A stretch of DNA of 64,000 nucleotides from Spirometra erinaceieuropaei (GCA_902702965.1 CACRXP010000029.1:752697-816696); one strand, 5' to 3'; positions 13,284 to 25,245 are shown, numbered from the stretch's first letter. The notes: generated from the letters alone by a model not told the origin. Numbers and translations are program-made.

Positions 13284-16200
13284 CAACCTTAACCGATCAT
13301 GGATTCATTTTGCCAGACTCAGTCTAAAAGTTAATTGTCTTTGCACATTCGTTGTCTAAAGACGAGCTGGGGAACCAGTCTCGAAAATTCAAAATAAAAT
13401 TTTGCTGTTTCCCAAAGAATTTTACCTTCTTAATTATATTTCTTGGGATACCTGTTTTTCAATTTATACGTATGAACATTATATTTTATAAAATTGCGTG
13501 GACGAATTTTCTGAAGAAGAAAAGGTCATTTTCCTGGAAAGTCTGGACGAGCGAGCAAACTGACAGAAGAACGTCGTCTTAGGCGCTTTAGGGAATGCGT
13601 CAAAGCGTCTCAAGTCAGGGCACATCTGGCTCGGCCTTAAATGCGATTAGCCAATCGGAAAGCTGAGTAGACGGACGCCCAACAATCCTCGTACGCACGT
13701 GTGGAAACTCGCGAAAGGCGCGGCGTTGGAACCGGCGCTAGAAACAGGGCCACTACAGAGCCATTACCCTAACAGTTCGCGGTTCTAGCTATCGTGAGCT
13801 CTCACGAAGCATTTGGTCCCGCCAGACCTGAATGTGTTGTTGGGTTACTGTCAAATGAGTTGCTACTGGAAAGTTGTGTCATTTCTCTGCACCGCCGCTG
13901 CATGTTCGGTCATTTAGCGTTTGAGAAATTCTTCCACTTTCTCTGACGTAATTTTCATCCCCGTAAGTGCAGCAAACCCAATAAACGACTACTGAAAATT
14001 TACCGTCGCAGTAGGTCTCTTAGGCTCAATATTTGACACCCGGTGGTTGCGTCTGGTTGCCTTCAACTCCACGCGGTGCGAGAAAGTGGCTGACGACAGC
14101 CACGACGTCATTATGGTATGGAAGCGCTTACCAAAATAGGGGATCGGTACGATTTGTCCCTTCTTCTTGTTCGGCCTATACACAGCTGAAGAGTTTTCGC
14201 GGGTGACCATTTGTTCTGATAATTTTGTCTTCTAGTCCACTTCAGTGCGACTGAACAGGCCAGTATAATGTCCTTACGCAAACGCTTTCAGGCCATAAAC
14301 CAGTCGTATAACACAGAATTTGAGGTTCCCTTGTCGCATGACGCCTTGCATGGCTTTTGTGTGGGAAATGCAGACTAACACCTGTACTCAAATGATGGGA
14401 GTAGGTATTTTAGTAATAATGAGAAGGTGAAGCAACATATTGGTCTGATACTATACCGCATTTTATGAATATCCACCGTCTTCTGCGCAATATAGATTTT
14501 CTTATCAAATTGGGACTAGTCACACTCATCCCCTGTTATTTCCAAACGAAGCTCAAGTTAACATATAAAAAACACTGGCTTTGAATGCGGCCTTCTGTTT
14601 GCGCGCTATTTTCAAATCACGAAGCAGGACAAGGATCAAGTATTAATAAAACGAAACAGCCTATCTCACAAATGCTTATCTTTTAACGGCCATACAAAAC
14701 CAAGCCCAGCAATATAATCTTGCCGACCGTAGTCTGTGTTTAGCTTTAAGAGAAGTTATCTAAGCCTCAGCTGGTGACGAAGTTACTAGAGGTTCACTAA
14801 GGTTCTTCTTTCCGAAGCAAGTTTGCTTGCCTTGACGAGAAATGATTTACCATTTAGGAGCTAGATCACAGTTTACTGTACAAACTTTAATATCAGTTAA
14901 TTGAAATTATCAATAGATTGGCCAACAGACTTCCTTGCTCAAAATCACGCCTAGACGATCCTGCAAAATTTGACGCAAGCCTGTTAATGAACATGGGCGA
15001 CTGTGTTACCTTACATACCTTATAGAATTTAAAAAACGTAGTTTACTTGAAGAAAAAGAGTAGATATCCAACTACGCTGAATTCTGGTAAGGTAACCGAG
15101 GCTGCCCATTTGAATGTTAATGCATGCTTTAATTTCTTAGCTAAAACACAGTTTTGCACTTCTGTGATTTCGATTTTCATTGCAGCAAGCAAATGAAAGT
15201 GTCCGAAAGCTGTATTTTTGACTCGGCTAAAATTTTCATTTATTTGCAATTTTGCTGCACGAATTCAGAAAAGTGCCATTTCAAGCCAAAACGATGCGGC
15301 CGCCAGTTTACCCTTCCTGGGCGGTTTAATTTCTGTCAACCTAGAGGTAGCAGAGAGACCGGAACCGGTATTATTCATTGAAGGTGGAATCTATAATTCA
15401 AATGAACAAAGCTTTATAATGCAGCTATAGTCTAGGAACGAAGTTGTAGGTTAACAAATTTAGAGAGCCGTATTTGAATATGACATGAATATAAAATATC
15501 TACGCATGGAACGGGTAAATTTTCATAACTCGTCAAGAATCGGCGCAGACGGACCATACTTTTTAAAATTTTTCCAGGGTCAGATGGTCTAAGAAATGAA
15601 GACAGAAGGGTCAAAGACTACTCGAGTAATTCTTGTGGCGAATGCGGTCCCTGGTTAGTCAGAGAGCGTGCAGATATACTTTGTTTCTAGCAGGTAGGTG
15701 AGCCTTCGTTTTATCGATCGTTGCAACATTAGGGGGCATTTCTTGAGAATGCAACCCAGTACGCTGATTTGGTGAGGCAAGTAACGCATTAATTTAAACG
15801 TCCGTAGGAATTCAGCTTCTGTCCTTGCAAGGCTTTTTTTACTGGCGAATAATAAAACCAATAATTTACAAGAATTCGGACAAACAGACATTTTTTTGTA
15901 GGTGTATATTTTCAGCCGAAGTTTGGGAGAACACTTTTTAATCACAGCCTGCGGCGCTTCGCATGCTATAGCCAGAAGGATGTATTATTGACTGTTCAAA
16001 GATTTATTTTTGTGCACATTAGGTCAGTGAAATAGGTTGACTGCAGCGATCACAAGACGTTCTTCGCGGAGAAGCACGGTCTGAAAATGACCGTGACTTT
16101 CGGTATCCAGTGTAGACTACCCTATCATATTGGATACACATATACTAACCAAAAGGAGTACGCAAAATACCGACAAAAATCATTTGGTTTAGTCAGAGGT

Positions 16201-16910
16201 GAATCAGGTTTACTGTTTTAGGGGTTTCAGTCGGGAAGGCCTGTCTATAATCAAGTTGTTTTGAACTTTGCTAGCCAAGGCAGTGGTTTCTAGCTTCATA
16301 CTTCTATTTTATGCTACATTACACGGACGAAAATCCTTAAAGGCCCTTTTTGACTTCATAACATCAAGTGCAATTCTTGAGGATTAAACGCAGTCCCTCA
16401 TTTTTTCTTGCAAATTTCAATGGCTAATTTTGATGACAAAATCACTTCCTGCTCGATCCCTTTTCTTTCAGACTCCAACAGTCAAAAGGACTTTATGAGG
16501 TTGTTTGGAAGTCAATCACTACTCACTTTGACATGTATTGCAATTGCTAAAGTCAACAAAAATACTGGAATATCTATAATGCACTAAGTTGATAAAACAG
16601 TCCCAGCTGTAAATACTGGTTTCGTACTCTTCATGATCCGGTCAAACATTCATGGTACATAAAGTTTGGTGGATACTTTGACTCCAAGGCCAAGCAAACA
16701 GACTAACATCGACTGCCGATGTCGACTGTCGAAAAGGAGACAAATGTCACGCGGGACAGCCAGCGGTCGGTCACGGAGAGTTTTCTTTTCGTATTTTGGG
16801 CATTGGCGGAATGAATTAGAGCAAGTAGGGCAACTTAACTGCGCCGAAGATGAGACTATTAACAGGCTACACTTCAGTCCGCTAAATTACCTTCCTTTTC
16901 TCTCCTTATA
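13284..16910. other. Unassigned spacer
   Basis: About 3.6 kb with no supported gene. A locally GC-rich part at about 13,560-14,220 differs from the AT-rich surroundings and may be a decayed mobile element, but I find no partner copy in the window. Frames around 15.0-15.9 kb overlap on both strands and look random. Confidence 0.45.
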
Positions 16911-17721
16911 TGCAGTGAGTGACCGACCTCATGAAATGTTGGCTGAAATTCTGAAATGCGTTTTCGATTAGGAAGGAATACTTGGTCGCAGTTGTAATAC
17001 TGATTCTCTTAAGGCATACTCTCATAAAATTTCGGACACGGCAGGATTTCGGCTTTAAGATGCACTTCTTTTCAATATCCTGCAGAAAGCGACTTGGTAA
17101 AAAACGAGTACTTAAGTAGCATGCGATTTTCCCATTGATTTTTAATGGTTTTGCAAATTTAAATATATTTTATAGAAACCATAAACAAAAATATGCATTC
17201 TTTTAGTCAATCAATAAAGAATCACGTTTTCTTTATGCTTTATATTCAAGGAAGGAGTTTAATCAGGTTTTAAAAAAGTTTCTAATTATGAGACTTTTTA
17301 AGACCACGATATGTCCATTCACATAGCATCGTACCTGGCCGTTTACCACTGCACCTCATGAAATATACAACATGGTCCGCATCCATTGCAAAATTTTATG
17401 GACTCTGTATGATAGCTCTTTAATAGCATAGAAAAATATGGGATTTTCTTTACGCGGAACGCATACACCTTATAGACCTAAATCATTAAACGCTAATGCA
17501 AAGAATGATTAGGCTCCAAATCATTCGGCAATCGGAAAACTTTTTTAAAACCTAATTATACTCCTTCCTTAAGTATAAAATATACAGAAGACGTGATTCT
17601 CTATTGATTGACTAAAAGAAAGCATATTTTTGTTTATGTTTTCTGTAAAACATATTTGAATTTGCAAAACCATCGAAAATCATCGGGAAAATGCATGCTA
17701 CTTAAGTAGTCATTTTTGCCG
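16911..17721. mobile_element. Foldback element FB5 (type I), right arm truncated
   Basis: The left terminus CAGTGAGTGACCGACCTCATG leads into TGAAATGTTGGCTGAAATTC, as in FB1. The inner arms are clearly inverted: GACTACTTAAGTAGCATGCG at 17,109 against TGCATGCTACTTAAGTAGTC at 17,691. The outer right terminus is missing because the arm ends at GTCATTTTTGCC. Strong hairpin potential, no coding potential. Confidence 0.7.
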
Positions 17722-18324
17722 AGCACGTCGTGGTGCAGTGGCAGATCCGATTGCGCATACTGGGAGTCCAGCGACCCTCTGCATCGTTGTTTTTGGTTAA
17801 AATTCTGGTGAGCTGCTGTGTGGTGTGCGGTTTAGCGTCAAGCATCGGGCTGCGCCCTCCCCGTCTCTGCCGTTATTTGTCTTCTTTTGACACCGGGCAC
17901 AGGTGGGGGAGGAGAGGACTGCGAAAGATGCTCTGCAAGTTTACTACCGCTAGAAACAAACTCACGTGCAAGTCACCGTGCCTGCGTCGCCTTGCTGTGA
18001 AGCACACGGTGGACATCGTCGGACGCGACGGGTGAACTGTCGTCATCTGGATGCGAAATGCCCGTCATTCTAGCACGTAGACAGCTGGGCGAGGGTTTTT
18101 CAGACTACTTGTGACCAAACTTATGCTGTTTTACGCACTTCATTCACAATTTCACCAAAATCGGTCCTTGTAGGAAATAGTTTTACCTAATATTAAGTTC
18201 TAAAGGACATTAAAATGCCGTTTAGATAAGCATAGAATCTGCCTGGTGCAACAGGGTCCGCTTTTCAGTGTCCACCGTGATAGAGTTTGTAACTCATTGA
18301 TATTTTGGCAGATTTTGGCTAATT
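17722..18324. other. Unassigned spacer, GC-rich at its left
   Basis: A 101-codon frame at 17730-18035 (plus) is GC-rich and abuts the truncated foldback end. It has no recognised motif. It may be part of another repeat that truncated FB5. Confidence 0.35.
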
Positions 18325-18365
18325 CATATTGACCCAACTGTGAAAAACTCGGCGCCTCGGTGGGG
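18325..18365 (-). mobile_element. SINE tail fragment, inverted
   Basis: CATATTGACCCAACTGTGAA and the following GGCGCC are the reverse complement of the tail of the tRNA-Ser-like SINE that follows (18440-18472) and of the fragment at 23407-23458. It is a 5'-truncated copy inserted head-to-head with its neighbour. Confidence 0.6.
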
Positions 18366-18472
18366 CCTCGTAGCTCAGGTGGTTAGAGCGTTGGCTGCGC
18401 TAAAGCCTTCCCCTTACTGCGTGGGTTGGAATCCCACCTAGGCGCCGAGTTTTTCACAGTTGGGTCAATATG
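18362..18472 (+). mobile_element. tRNA-Ser(GCT)-like SINE
   Basis: Bases 18362-18446 fold as a near-complete tRNA. The acceptor stem is GGGGCCT/AGGCGCC with one mismatch, and the D arm is GCTC..GAGC. The anticodon stem GGCT/AGCC encloses the loop GCGCTAA, giving anticodon GCT. There is a long variable region, and the T arm is GTGGG-TTGGAAT-CCCAC (the usual TTC is TTG here). It is followed by the tail CGAGTTTTTCACAGTTGGGT and CAATATG, which recurs at 23.4 kb and, inverted, just upstream. The shared tail argues for a SINE family rather than a free tRNA gene, although a functional tRNA cannot be excluded by eye. Confidence 0.65.
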
Positions 18473-19633
18473 AAGAGTTTGTAACGTAAAGAAGAAGACA
18501 CACTACTTCATTCTTAAAAGTGGAACGGTCGTTTTTGAACGATGAAAATTGATCATTCTATGGAGCACACTAACCACATTGTGAATTCAATAAAATAGAA
18601 TCCCCTAGCACACTATTATGCCTGCTTAATGCATGTTTCTGCTAGTGATTCATTGTCCTTTCATTTAAAAAAGCGCATAATATGCAGTGTTTTGTGATGG
18701 TCTGTTAACTGCACAATATCGAGTATACCGAGCTGCCCAGTGACAAAAGACTAAACATTGTGTTGACGTAATTCGTCGACTGAGTATTATCTGCCTGCTT
18801 GCGACATCCGATTTCTTTAACAATTCCAACATTTTGCTCACTTGTGAATACAATTGAAAATAACTATTGAAACAGTGAAGACACAATTAATCCCCTTAAC
18901 TGAGGCAACATTCACAGAAAATTAACAGCTGAACACATCGGATAGATTGAGAGTTATGTTCTAGTGTTCCAATGTAATAATTTAGCCAGACGGTATGCGG
19001 TGATTTGGTTTAAAATCATAATGCCTGCATGTCTGCTATTGGAATATGAAATCAAAAGGACACTGCTCTTTATGGATGATGCATATCTGAATCCACATTC
19101 CAAAAAACTCCTTGAAACAAAACTTCGCGACTTTTGAAATTTGTCAAAAGAAACAGTAACCTTAATACATTACGACTTCCCCTTCTTGAATTATTTTGAC
19201 AAGCAAGGCGTCGTCATGGTGTTTGCCTTAATTGTGTTTCTGCACAATAGACACCATAAGGGCATTCAGAATTGACGTACGTGATAAGAACAAAAACCTA
19301 ACTAAACTCAACGGACACAATACCTTCTCAAAGAAATCGGACAACTGTTACATCAGAAAGGAAGAAAGATAAAACGTAACATTGTTGAGGTTTTCTACTC
19401 ACCTAGGGTAAATCAAAAACGCTAAAACAATCGTCTAAAATTGCTAAACGCCTCAGTTTCATTCATTGCACGAGCCTGGGTCTGATGTCATGATATAATC
19501 CAGTAGACTGAAGGTGAGAGATGACGCAAGTGGCTGATACAGCGAGAACCCGCACTAAGGATCCCAACTGGTACAGCTTGATAGAAACGAACAGGCGAGT
19601 TCCAGGGAGCAGTTCGGAAGGAGAAGTAGGAGA
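18473..19633. other. Unassigned spacer
   Basis: No supported gene. A short plus-strand frame at about 19,033-19,135 (LLEYEIKRTLLFMDDAYLN) looks protein-like but stops quickly and has no recognisable continuation. Confidence 0.45.
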
Positions 19634-19690
19634 CGCGATCACTGGAACAAGAAGGTTATTGGCCTGACGTTTCGGATTATCACTGGAGCC
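19634..19690 (-). mobile_element. Penelope-like element terminal motif (fragment)
   Basis: The minus strand reads CCAGTGATAATCCGAAACGT, CAGGCCAATAA and TTGTTCCAGTGATCGCG. This is the best-preserved example of the GAAACGTCAGG..AATAA..TTCCAGTGATC terminus also seen near 11.4 and 27.1 kb. The GAAACGTC core is typical of PLE hammerhead-type termini, but the matching CUGAUGA box is not intact. Confidence 0.45.
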
Positions 19691-20741
19691 TACCACCAGA
19701 AACGGTTGCAGCAATACCTTTGGGCGCGATGCGCTTCGATGGGCTCGACGGTGGGAAATGTTTACGCAGGTACGGCGTGAACCTCCAACTGGGTCTGCCA
19801 CTACACCCGGGATGTTGGCATTTGTTATAGTTGCGCATTGCCGATAATGCCACTTGATATCTGATCTAGCCTCTGTTTCAGTCTAGAGTATCGACCTTTC
19901 GGTACATCTAATGGACGAACCGGCTTAATAAACGGACCGCCTCCTTTTACCCGTTTGCCGTATGTTTTCTACCGAAAAATTAAACAACAGACAATTCAGT
20001 GCGTGCATCGACATGAGATATCCCGGCTTAAGGGGGGGGGAGGGGTTCGGTTTTCCGCAAATTTGGGTTGTTGAATAAGAAAGAAGAAGCGCATTTATCT
20101 GCGAGACTTGGAAGGCCAATTCTACAAAACGAAACGCAGATTTCTTTTCTATCAGCGCCAACCGATGTGGCATCGCTGCCTTAAGATGTATTTATGTCTT
20201 TTTGCTGTGTGCCGTCTCCACTTACTGACTATCACCTTCAGACAGGCCGTGTTCAAATTTTCCCCTTGTTTACTAGATTTCAGAGCCGAACCGTAGTCAC
20301 ATTATGGTTTAACCATATCCGTAACTTGGACTGTTTTTCTGCGTCGACATTTTCAATGTGCGAGTACATGTTATGTTTGCGAGATTCGTCGGCCATCGCG
20401 ATCCGCTTACTGTCCCTTCGGACCATCGGACGTTGATGTGATTGTGTAGGAGTTTTGGCAACTTCGCCTCGAGTAGCAGCGCACTTTGCCTGAATAACCT
20501 TCACCTCCTCCTGTATGGCATTTGGTGTCAGACTTGTTTATACCTGCGAGGAAAAAAACAACAGCCCAGGCAGCCCACTGAATATTATGCATGGCTGATT
20601 TTGCTAACCGGTCTGTTCCTCATATGACAGACAGTCTCCATCTGCACTGTTACTGAGATAAAATTACTGAAGTCCATTCGCGAAGAATAAGCGCATATTT
20701 TAAAATTTGTGAAAAAACGTACCATCGAAGAGGACTCTTTG
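19691..20741. other. Unassigned spacer
   Basis: Contains a G-run (about 20,031-20,040) and several overlapping short frames on both strands. The phrase TTGGCATTTGTTATA at about 19,814 recurs near 30,330, suggesting a dispersed repeat. No gene supported. Confidence 0.45.
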
Positions 20742-21054
20742 GTCAGATGTGGTTATGTAGCCGCACTTGAAGTAAACAAAACCCAGCCATCTGTAATGCG
20801 GGACAGGTGGTACTAGGGGTTTTTACAGGTGGGGCTTGGGAACGCACAGGCGACGAGGGCATGTAGTTGTATGCAAAAGAAAATCTATTGGGAATGCACG
20901 GTTGTACTTTAAGTGGTTTAGAAATAGTTGCCCTAACCCCTAACCCTAATCCACGACACAGCCCTAACTCTAACCCCTAGTCTTAACGCTAAACCTCAAT
21001 CCCAACCCCAATAGTATTGTGTCCATCAGATAAGGCTACATGGCCACATCTTGC
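20742..21054. repeat. Telomere-like block 1 inside an inverted repeat
   Basis: Degenerate CCCTAA/CCCTAAC units run from about 20,931 to 21,012. The block is bracketed by GGTCAGATGTGGTTATGTAGCC at 20,742 and GGCTACATGGCCACATCTTGCC at about 21,030, which are near reverse complements. Flank sequence following the left arm (CAGCCATCTGTAATGCGGG) recurs beside the second block. The telomeric identity is to the TTAGGG type used by flatworms and many animals. Confidence 0.6.
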
Positions 21055-21417
21055 CGATTGTTTTTTCAAACTGGATGATACTCATATCGATTTTTTCAAT
21101 GCTCTGCAGCATTAGTACTAAGCTGCTGACCGCTAACAAAGGGTAAACACACAATACGTCAGCTGTAACGTATTCTGAAATTAAACGCCTATTGACGCAT
21201 GAATGCTGAATATGAGCTTAACATATATCAGGTCATATTCTCGAATGCTTGGTCATATCGACAACTTCTAGAGAAAATCCAGCGGAACGCCTATTAATTG
21301 GGCATAGTTTTGCAGCCTATCGAAAATTACATATTTTGTTAAGTTTTTAAACTGAACCATGCTCGACTTCAGTCTGACGTTTGGGAGTGCCCTACGCAAA
21401 AGTCATTACAAATAGGA

Positions 21418-21843
21418 GCTAGTAGGCAGTTGGTAGCCAGGAATGGGGAAGCGGACGGCGACCCTAAACCTAATCCTAACCTTAACCCTAACCCTAACCT
21501 CAACCTTAACTTTTACCACTAACCCTAACGGCAACCCTAATCCTAACCGAAATCGTAAACGTAACCGTAGCCCTTAGACATAGCCGTAACTGAAAAACCT
21601 AACCGTAATACCTAAACCTAATCGTACACTCAAACCCCAACCGTAACCCGAAAACCCAAGCCTAACGGCATAACCCTAACCCCAAAATCGGAAACCATTA
21701 ACCTGTACCCTAATCCTAACCTCAAACGTAAAACGGAAGCCAAATGGGTCAGATGCGATTATGGAGCCCCACAAAATAGCCCCAGTAAACAAACCCCCCA
21801 GCCAACTGTAATACGGGGCCTGGCTACCAACTGCCGTCTAGTC
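21418..21843. repeat. Telomere-like block 2 inside an inverted repeat
   Basis: About 270 bp (21,461-21,735) of degenerate CCCTAAC/CCTAACC variants. The left bracket GGCAGTTGGTAGCCAGG (about 21,426) is the exact reverse complement of CCTGGCTACCAACTGCC (about 21,812). The right flank shares GTCAGATG(C/T)G(A/G)TTATG..AGCC and CAGCCAACTGTAATACGGGG with the left flank of block 1. These are interstitial, mutated telomere arrays rather than a chromosome end. Confidence 0.65.
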
Positions 21844-22039
21844 CAAATAAGGTTTCCACTCTGATTTTATTATACTGTAATTGGATAGAAAAATAAAAAG
21901 CAAAGGTGATCGCCGCTTTAATTTAGGGCACCATGCCTCGGCACCGTTTAATCCTATGTAAAGTCCATGAATTAAGTTAAGAAAGATCAAAACGCGATAT
22001 GCTACGCTGATCCCAATACCACAACGGGAGGAATCCAGT

Positions 22040-22757
22040 ATGGCAATCAGTAGGAGATCATCTAACCGATCACAACCGACAGGACTACATGAGGGCTGTC
22101 TTAAGACGTCGATTCACTAAGTCGCTTGCTGAGTTTGTTGAAGCAGAATTCCAGCAGTTGCAAAACACTCTCCGAGTAAACGGTTATCCAAAGAGATTAG
22201 TCTTCCGGAATTTTAGAGAGCGTGCCATAAAACCTGACCGTGCAATTGCAGGGAAGAAAGATATATTTCTAAGACCGATTTTTCTAGGAGACGCAGCAAG
22301 CGAATTAGTGAGACGTCTTAGGACAGCTCTCATGAGTTTCTTCCTCGCGGCAAACCCGCGCGTACTCTTTTCGATATTTGGGAAGGAAAGACCGACTGCC
22401 GTTACAGGCCACATCCGTGTGTATTTATTAATTCACCTGTTCGAGAGGAGTGGTACGTGTTGGCCATACAACGAGACGTCTGGAAAAGACGGTATGCGAA
22501 CAAATGTCTGCCTGGCCAGGTAGAGGTAAAAATCGATCAAATTCAAGTTCAATTCTCGCACATCTAGTCGATACGAACGGCCAAACCGACGCTAAAGAAG
22601 CCTTTAAAGTTATCTACCGGGCACCGGCACACTACTCTAAAGACGTGTGCAAACGGGTGCTAGCCAGAGCAGAAGCAGTGACAATTCGATTAGCGAACCC
22701 AGCGCTCTGTTGTCCGAAGAAGTTGACACAAACAGTCCGTCTACCCTGGTGGTGATT
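22040..22757 (+). pseudogene. Penelope-like element RT-thumb/GIY-YIG remnant, frameshifted
   Basis: The first frame (from 22089) contains EFQQLQNTLRVNGYPKR and AIAGKKDIFLRPIFLGDAAS, the region between reverse transcriptase and endonuclease in flatworm PLEs. Around 22,450 the frame shifts, and the continuation reads GHTTRRLEKTVCEQMSAW, SSSILAHLVDTNGQ, FKVIYRAP and ends LTQTVRLPWW plus stop. This is the GIY-YIG nuclease and its C-terminal extension. The reading-frame break and loss of the 5' part make it inactive. It is a different PLE lineage from the 13.1 and 27.4 kb fragments. Confidence 0.7.
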
Positions 22758-22987
22758 GCACGCCATCCCGACGCACTGAGAATAGTCACACACGCTTCGC
22801 GTGTTTCACATACAGATAGCGCCTACGATCTAACTGGAACCCCTCTTCTTCCCTCCCCCTCCCACCCCAACTCCACCGTCTTCAACACGCTGACTCCGTC
22901 TTGCGGACGGCGGAGAAACATTGAGTCTGATTACCGTAGCCCCCTAGGACACGTTTATATCCTGTCCACAATTAAAAGGATTAATAC
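22758..22987. other. Possible 3' flank of the PLE fragment
   Basis: About 230 bp between the PLE stop codon and foldback element FB6. It contains a C-rich tract (CTTCCCTCCCCCTCCCACCC) and no supported gene. Confidence 0.35.
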
Positions 22988-23966
22988 CCATGTACCGAAA
23001 TGCATTTCGTCCCGAAAAGAGCAATAAGGTAGGACTGTAGAACTAGTCAGCCAACAGAACAATTCTATAATATTTCAGTTACCTCAATTCGCAGCCTTTC
23101 CAATGAACATCGTTCTGACTGCATGCAAAAACTATACTCTGTAAAAAATGACTACTTACGTAGCATGCATGGAAAACATGCATAAACGTATCCCTTCTAT
23201 CGTTCATTTAGTAAAAAATTACGTCTTTTCCAATTTTATACTCGATGGAGGGAAATAATCTGGTTTTAATAACGTTTTCCGATTCCCGAATAATTTTGAA
23301 TCCGCTCTACCGTCACACTTGGAATCAGGATTTCAAAACGAAAACCCGCATATTTTCCGCGCACGGAAAACCACACATTTCTCTACGGTATTAAAAGGGG
23401 ACCATAGAGGGTTCGAACCCCACCGAGGTGCCGAGTTTTTCACAGTTGGGTCAATATGTATTATGCATATAGGGTTTATAAAATTTAGCAGTGGATTTGA
23501 TCCATTTTGTTAACTTTACAAGCCACATTGGTAAATGCAGAGACATGGCGTTTTATGAACGGCCATTTCACGGTTTTAAAAAAATTTCACAATTATAAGC
23601 TTTTCAAAACCGAATTTTACCCTTCCTTCACGTGGGAAATTAGAAGAAGACGTAATTATCTGCCGAATGAGCAAAAGAATGAATACTTTTATGCATGGTT
23701 TTTATGACATATAATTGGAATTTTAGGGGCATCGAAAATCAACGAGAAAAATTCATGCCATATAAGTAGTCATCTTTTACAGAGTGTAGTATTTGCATGC
23801 AGCCCCAAAGGAAGTCCATTCGAAAGCCGGCATCCGGAAGTAACTGAAACAATATAGAATTATGTTGCAGACTGACTAATTTTACATCCCTACTTAGTGG
23901 ACCTTTTCGAAACGAAAACGCATTTCAGAATTTCGGTTAACATCACACGAATTAGCCCACCTGCTA
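22988..23966. mobile_element. Foldback element FB6 (type II) carrying a SINE fragment
   Basis: The left arm begins near GAAATGCATTTCGTCCCG. The right arm ends GAATTAGCCCACCTGC just before TATAAAT. Inner arms show the family marks GACTACTTACGTAGCATGCA and TCATGCCATATAAGTAGTC. A 52-bp SINE 3' end interrupts the centre at 23,407-23,458. No coding capacity. Confidence 0.65.
23407..23458 (+). mobile_element. SINE 3' fragment inserted in FB6
   Basis: GAGGGTTCGAACCCCACCGA followed by GGTGCCGAGTTTTTCACAG and TTGGGTCAATATG matches the T-arm and tail of the tRNA-Ser-like SINE at 18.4 kb. The intact B box (GGTTCGAACCC) is nearer the tRNA ancestor than the 18.4 kb copy. The 5' truncation is typical of target-primed insertion. 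Confidence 0.65.
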
Positions 23967-24239
23967 TAAATGTATCGGCCTGCTGATGAGTTTCTGAAAA
24001 CATGTGTTCACTAACCGAATTTACATGCGTGTTATTGGGTTCTAAGGTGTTGCTAAGTAGATCAACTATGATCTGCAATGATGATTAGAATGACCATTGT
24101 TTGAACATCTGTCCCCACTGACGTCAATAATGACAGTTCGACTGTCATAGTAAACGATTCCAACCGCCAATCGCACGATAGGGCGAGAGCGGAGACGGCG
24201 ATCTGTGCGTGGTTTAGTTTAAAGCGATAGTGGGCTTGC
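23967..24239. other. Unassigned spacer
   Basis: No supported gene or repeat partner. Confidence 0.4.
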
Positions 24240-24440
24240 ACAGCATGTCCTGCACTCTTTAACCACCGCCACCACCTCGGTCCGATATCAGGCAGAGTAA
24301 GGAAGACCAGAGGCGGGGCAGGGTGCAGCCGACGGAAACCCGCTCCCCCGCGTACCAGCGCATGCCCTGGTCCGTAAACTACACTGACTAGGATTTTTCC
24401 CAACAGGGAAATAAATGGGCGGGCGGTTCGAATCCCAGCT
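24240..24440. repeat. Mid-repetitive family member (GACCAGAGGCG repeat)
   Basis: Shares an ordered set of phrases with 30,110-30,310 and 30,555-30,725: AAGACCAGAGGCGGGG, then a (C/G)CTCC..C..TGGTCC segment, then ACTGACTAGGATTTTTCCC. It ends near GGTTCGAATCCCAGC, which resembles a tRNA B box, so it may be another SINE-type family. The assignment is tentative. Confidence 0.4.
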
Positions 24441-25148
24441 GACGCGGCGCGGGACTGTGCGTGGGAGCGCCGCCATATCGGGAAAGTTGGCCTTTTTCAT
24501 GGGTGCGCATTCCGAATAACTCCTGCCAGACTTTGATCCATCCACCGTGTTGATCCTGCAGTAACTCATACGTCAATAGCCGCCGCAGACATCCGCACCA
24601 CCAGCAACGTCACCACGAGCATCACTGACGCACCCATTACCACGTAGGGCAGCCAGCCTCTTCACTTATCGCGCGGGGGTGGGGAGATTCTGGAAAGCAA
24701 CTTCCGTTTTTTAGGAGGAACCACTGTTTTAGTATACTGCTGCCAGTGGAAATAAGAGTGCAAAATATTTTCAAAGTAGCTTTAAGGAAGGCCATACATG
24801 AAACCTGCAGTTTTTTTTCGACTCTGTTGCAGGCCTGCGATGAATAATCATGCCTCATGCATACCTTCTCTCGCCTTCCTGACTCTCGCCCCCACGAGGG
24901 CGTAATCGACCAATAGAATGTCAACGCAATTTCATACCATTGCACACGCGCAATCGCCCCAACTTCCCCGGGGGTGTTTTGGACCAATGTCTGTTTGCAT
25001 GAGGCGAGACCGACATGTGGGGACGCCCAAAAGCTAGCAAAACAATCGTCAAAATGTGTCTGACACATATCGTCAAAACAGCGTTTTCTACAGTAAAAAC
25101 ATTTTCCTGCACGTGAGCCTATGCGCAGTGGCGCTCCTCTCCCTTCAG
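24441..25148. other. Spacer upstream of the first gene
   Basis: GC-richer than average with overlapping minus-strand frames up to 143 codons (24637-25068), none with a recognised domain. It may include distal promoter sequence of the gene starting at 25246. Confidence 0.4.
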
Positions 25149-25158
25149 CATAAATAGA
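25149..25158 (+). promoter_or_regulatory. TATA-like core promoter of the 25.2 kb gene
   Basis: GCATAAATAGATTTGCTAAAAG lies about 90 bp before the ATG. The two minus-strand paralogues have TATAAATAGATCTGCTAAAAG at almost the same distance, so the element is conserved beyond the general sequence drift. Confidence 0.5.
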
Positions 25159-25245
25159 TTTGCTAAAAGAAGAAGAAACATATATTGCTGTCTAGTTAAC
25201 GGACTCATTTCACGCGGATTGTCAGTTTAGTTTGAGCATCATTCA

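Noticed and set aside
18362..18446. Functional tRNA-Ser(GCT) gene
   Set aside because: The attached tail recurs as a repeat at two other places, one acceptor pair is mismatched and the T loop is altered. SINE preferred, not fully excluded.
21461..21735. True chromosome end
   Set aside because: Repeats are degenerate, interrupted and internal, with unique sequence on both sides and inverted brackets.
22089..22523. 144-codon frame as an intact host gene
   Set aside because: The sequence matches the region before the GIY-YIG domain of Penelope-like elements and continues in another frame. It is a frameshifted retroelement.
23985..24010. CTGATGAGTTTCTGAAAACA as a hammerhead ribozyme
   Set aside because: Stem II is not formed in register with the GAAA box and no cleavage-site strand pairs nearby. 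Chance match.
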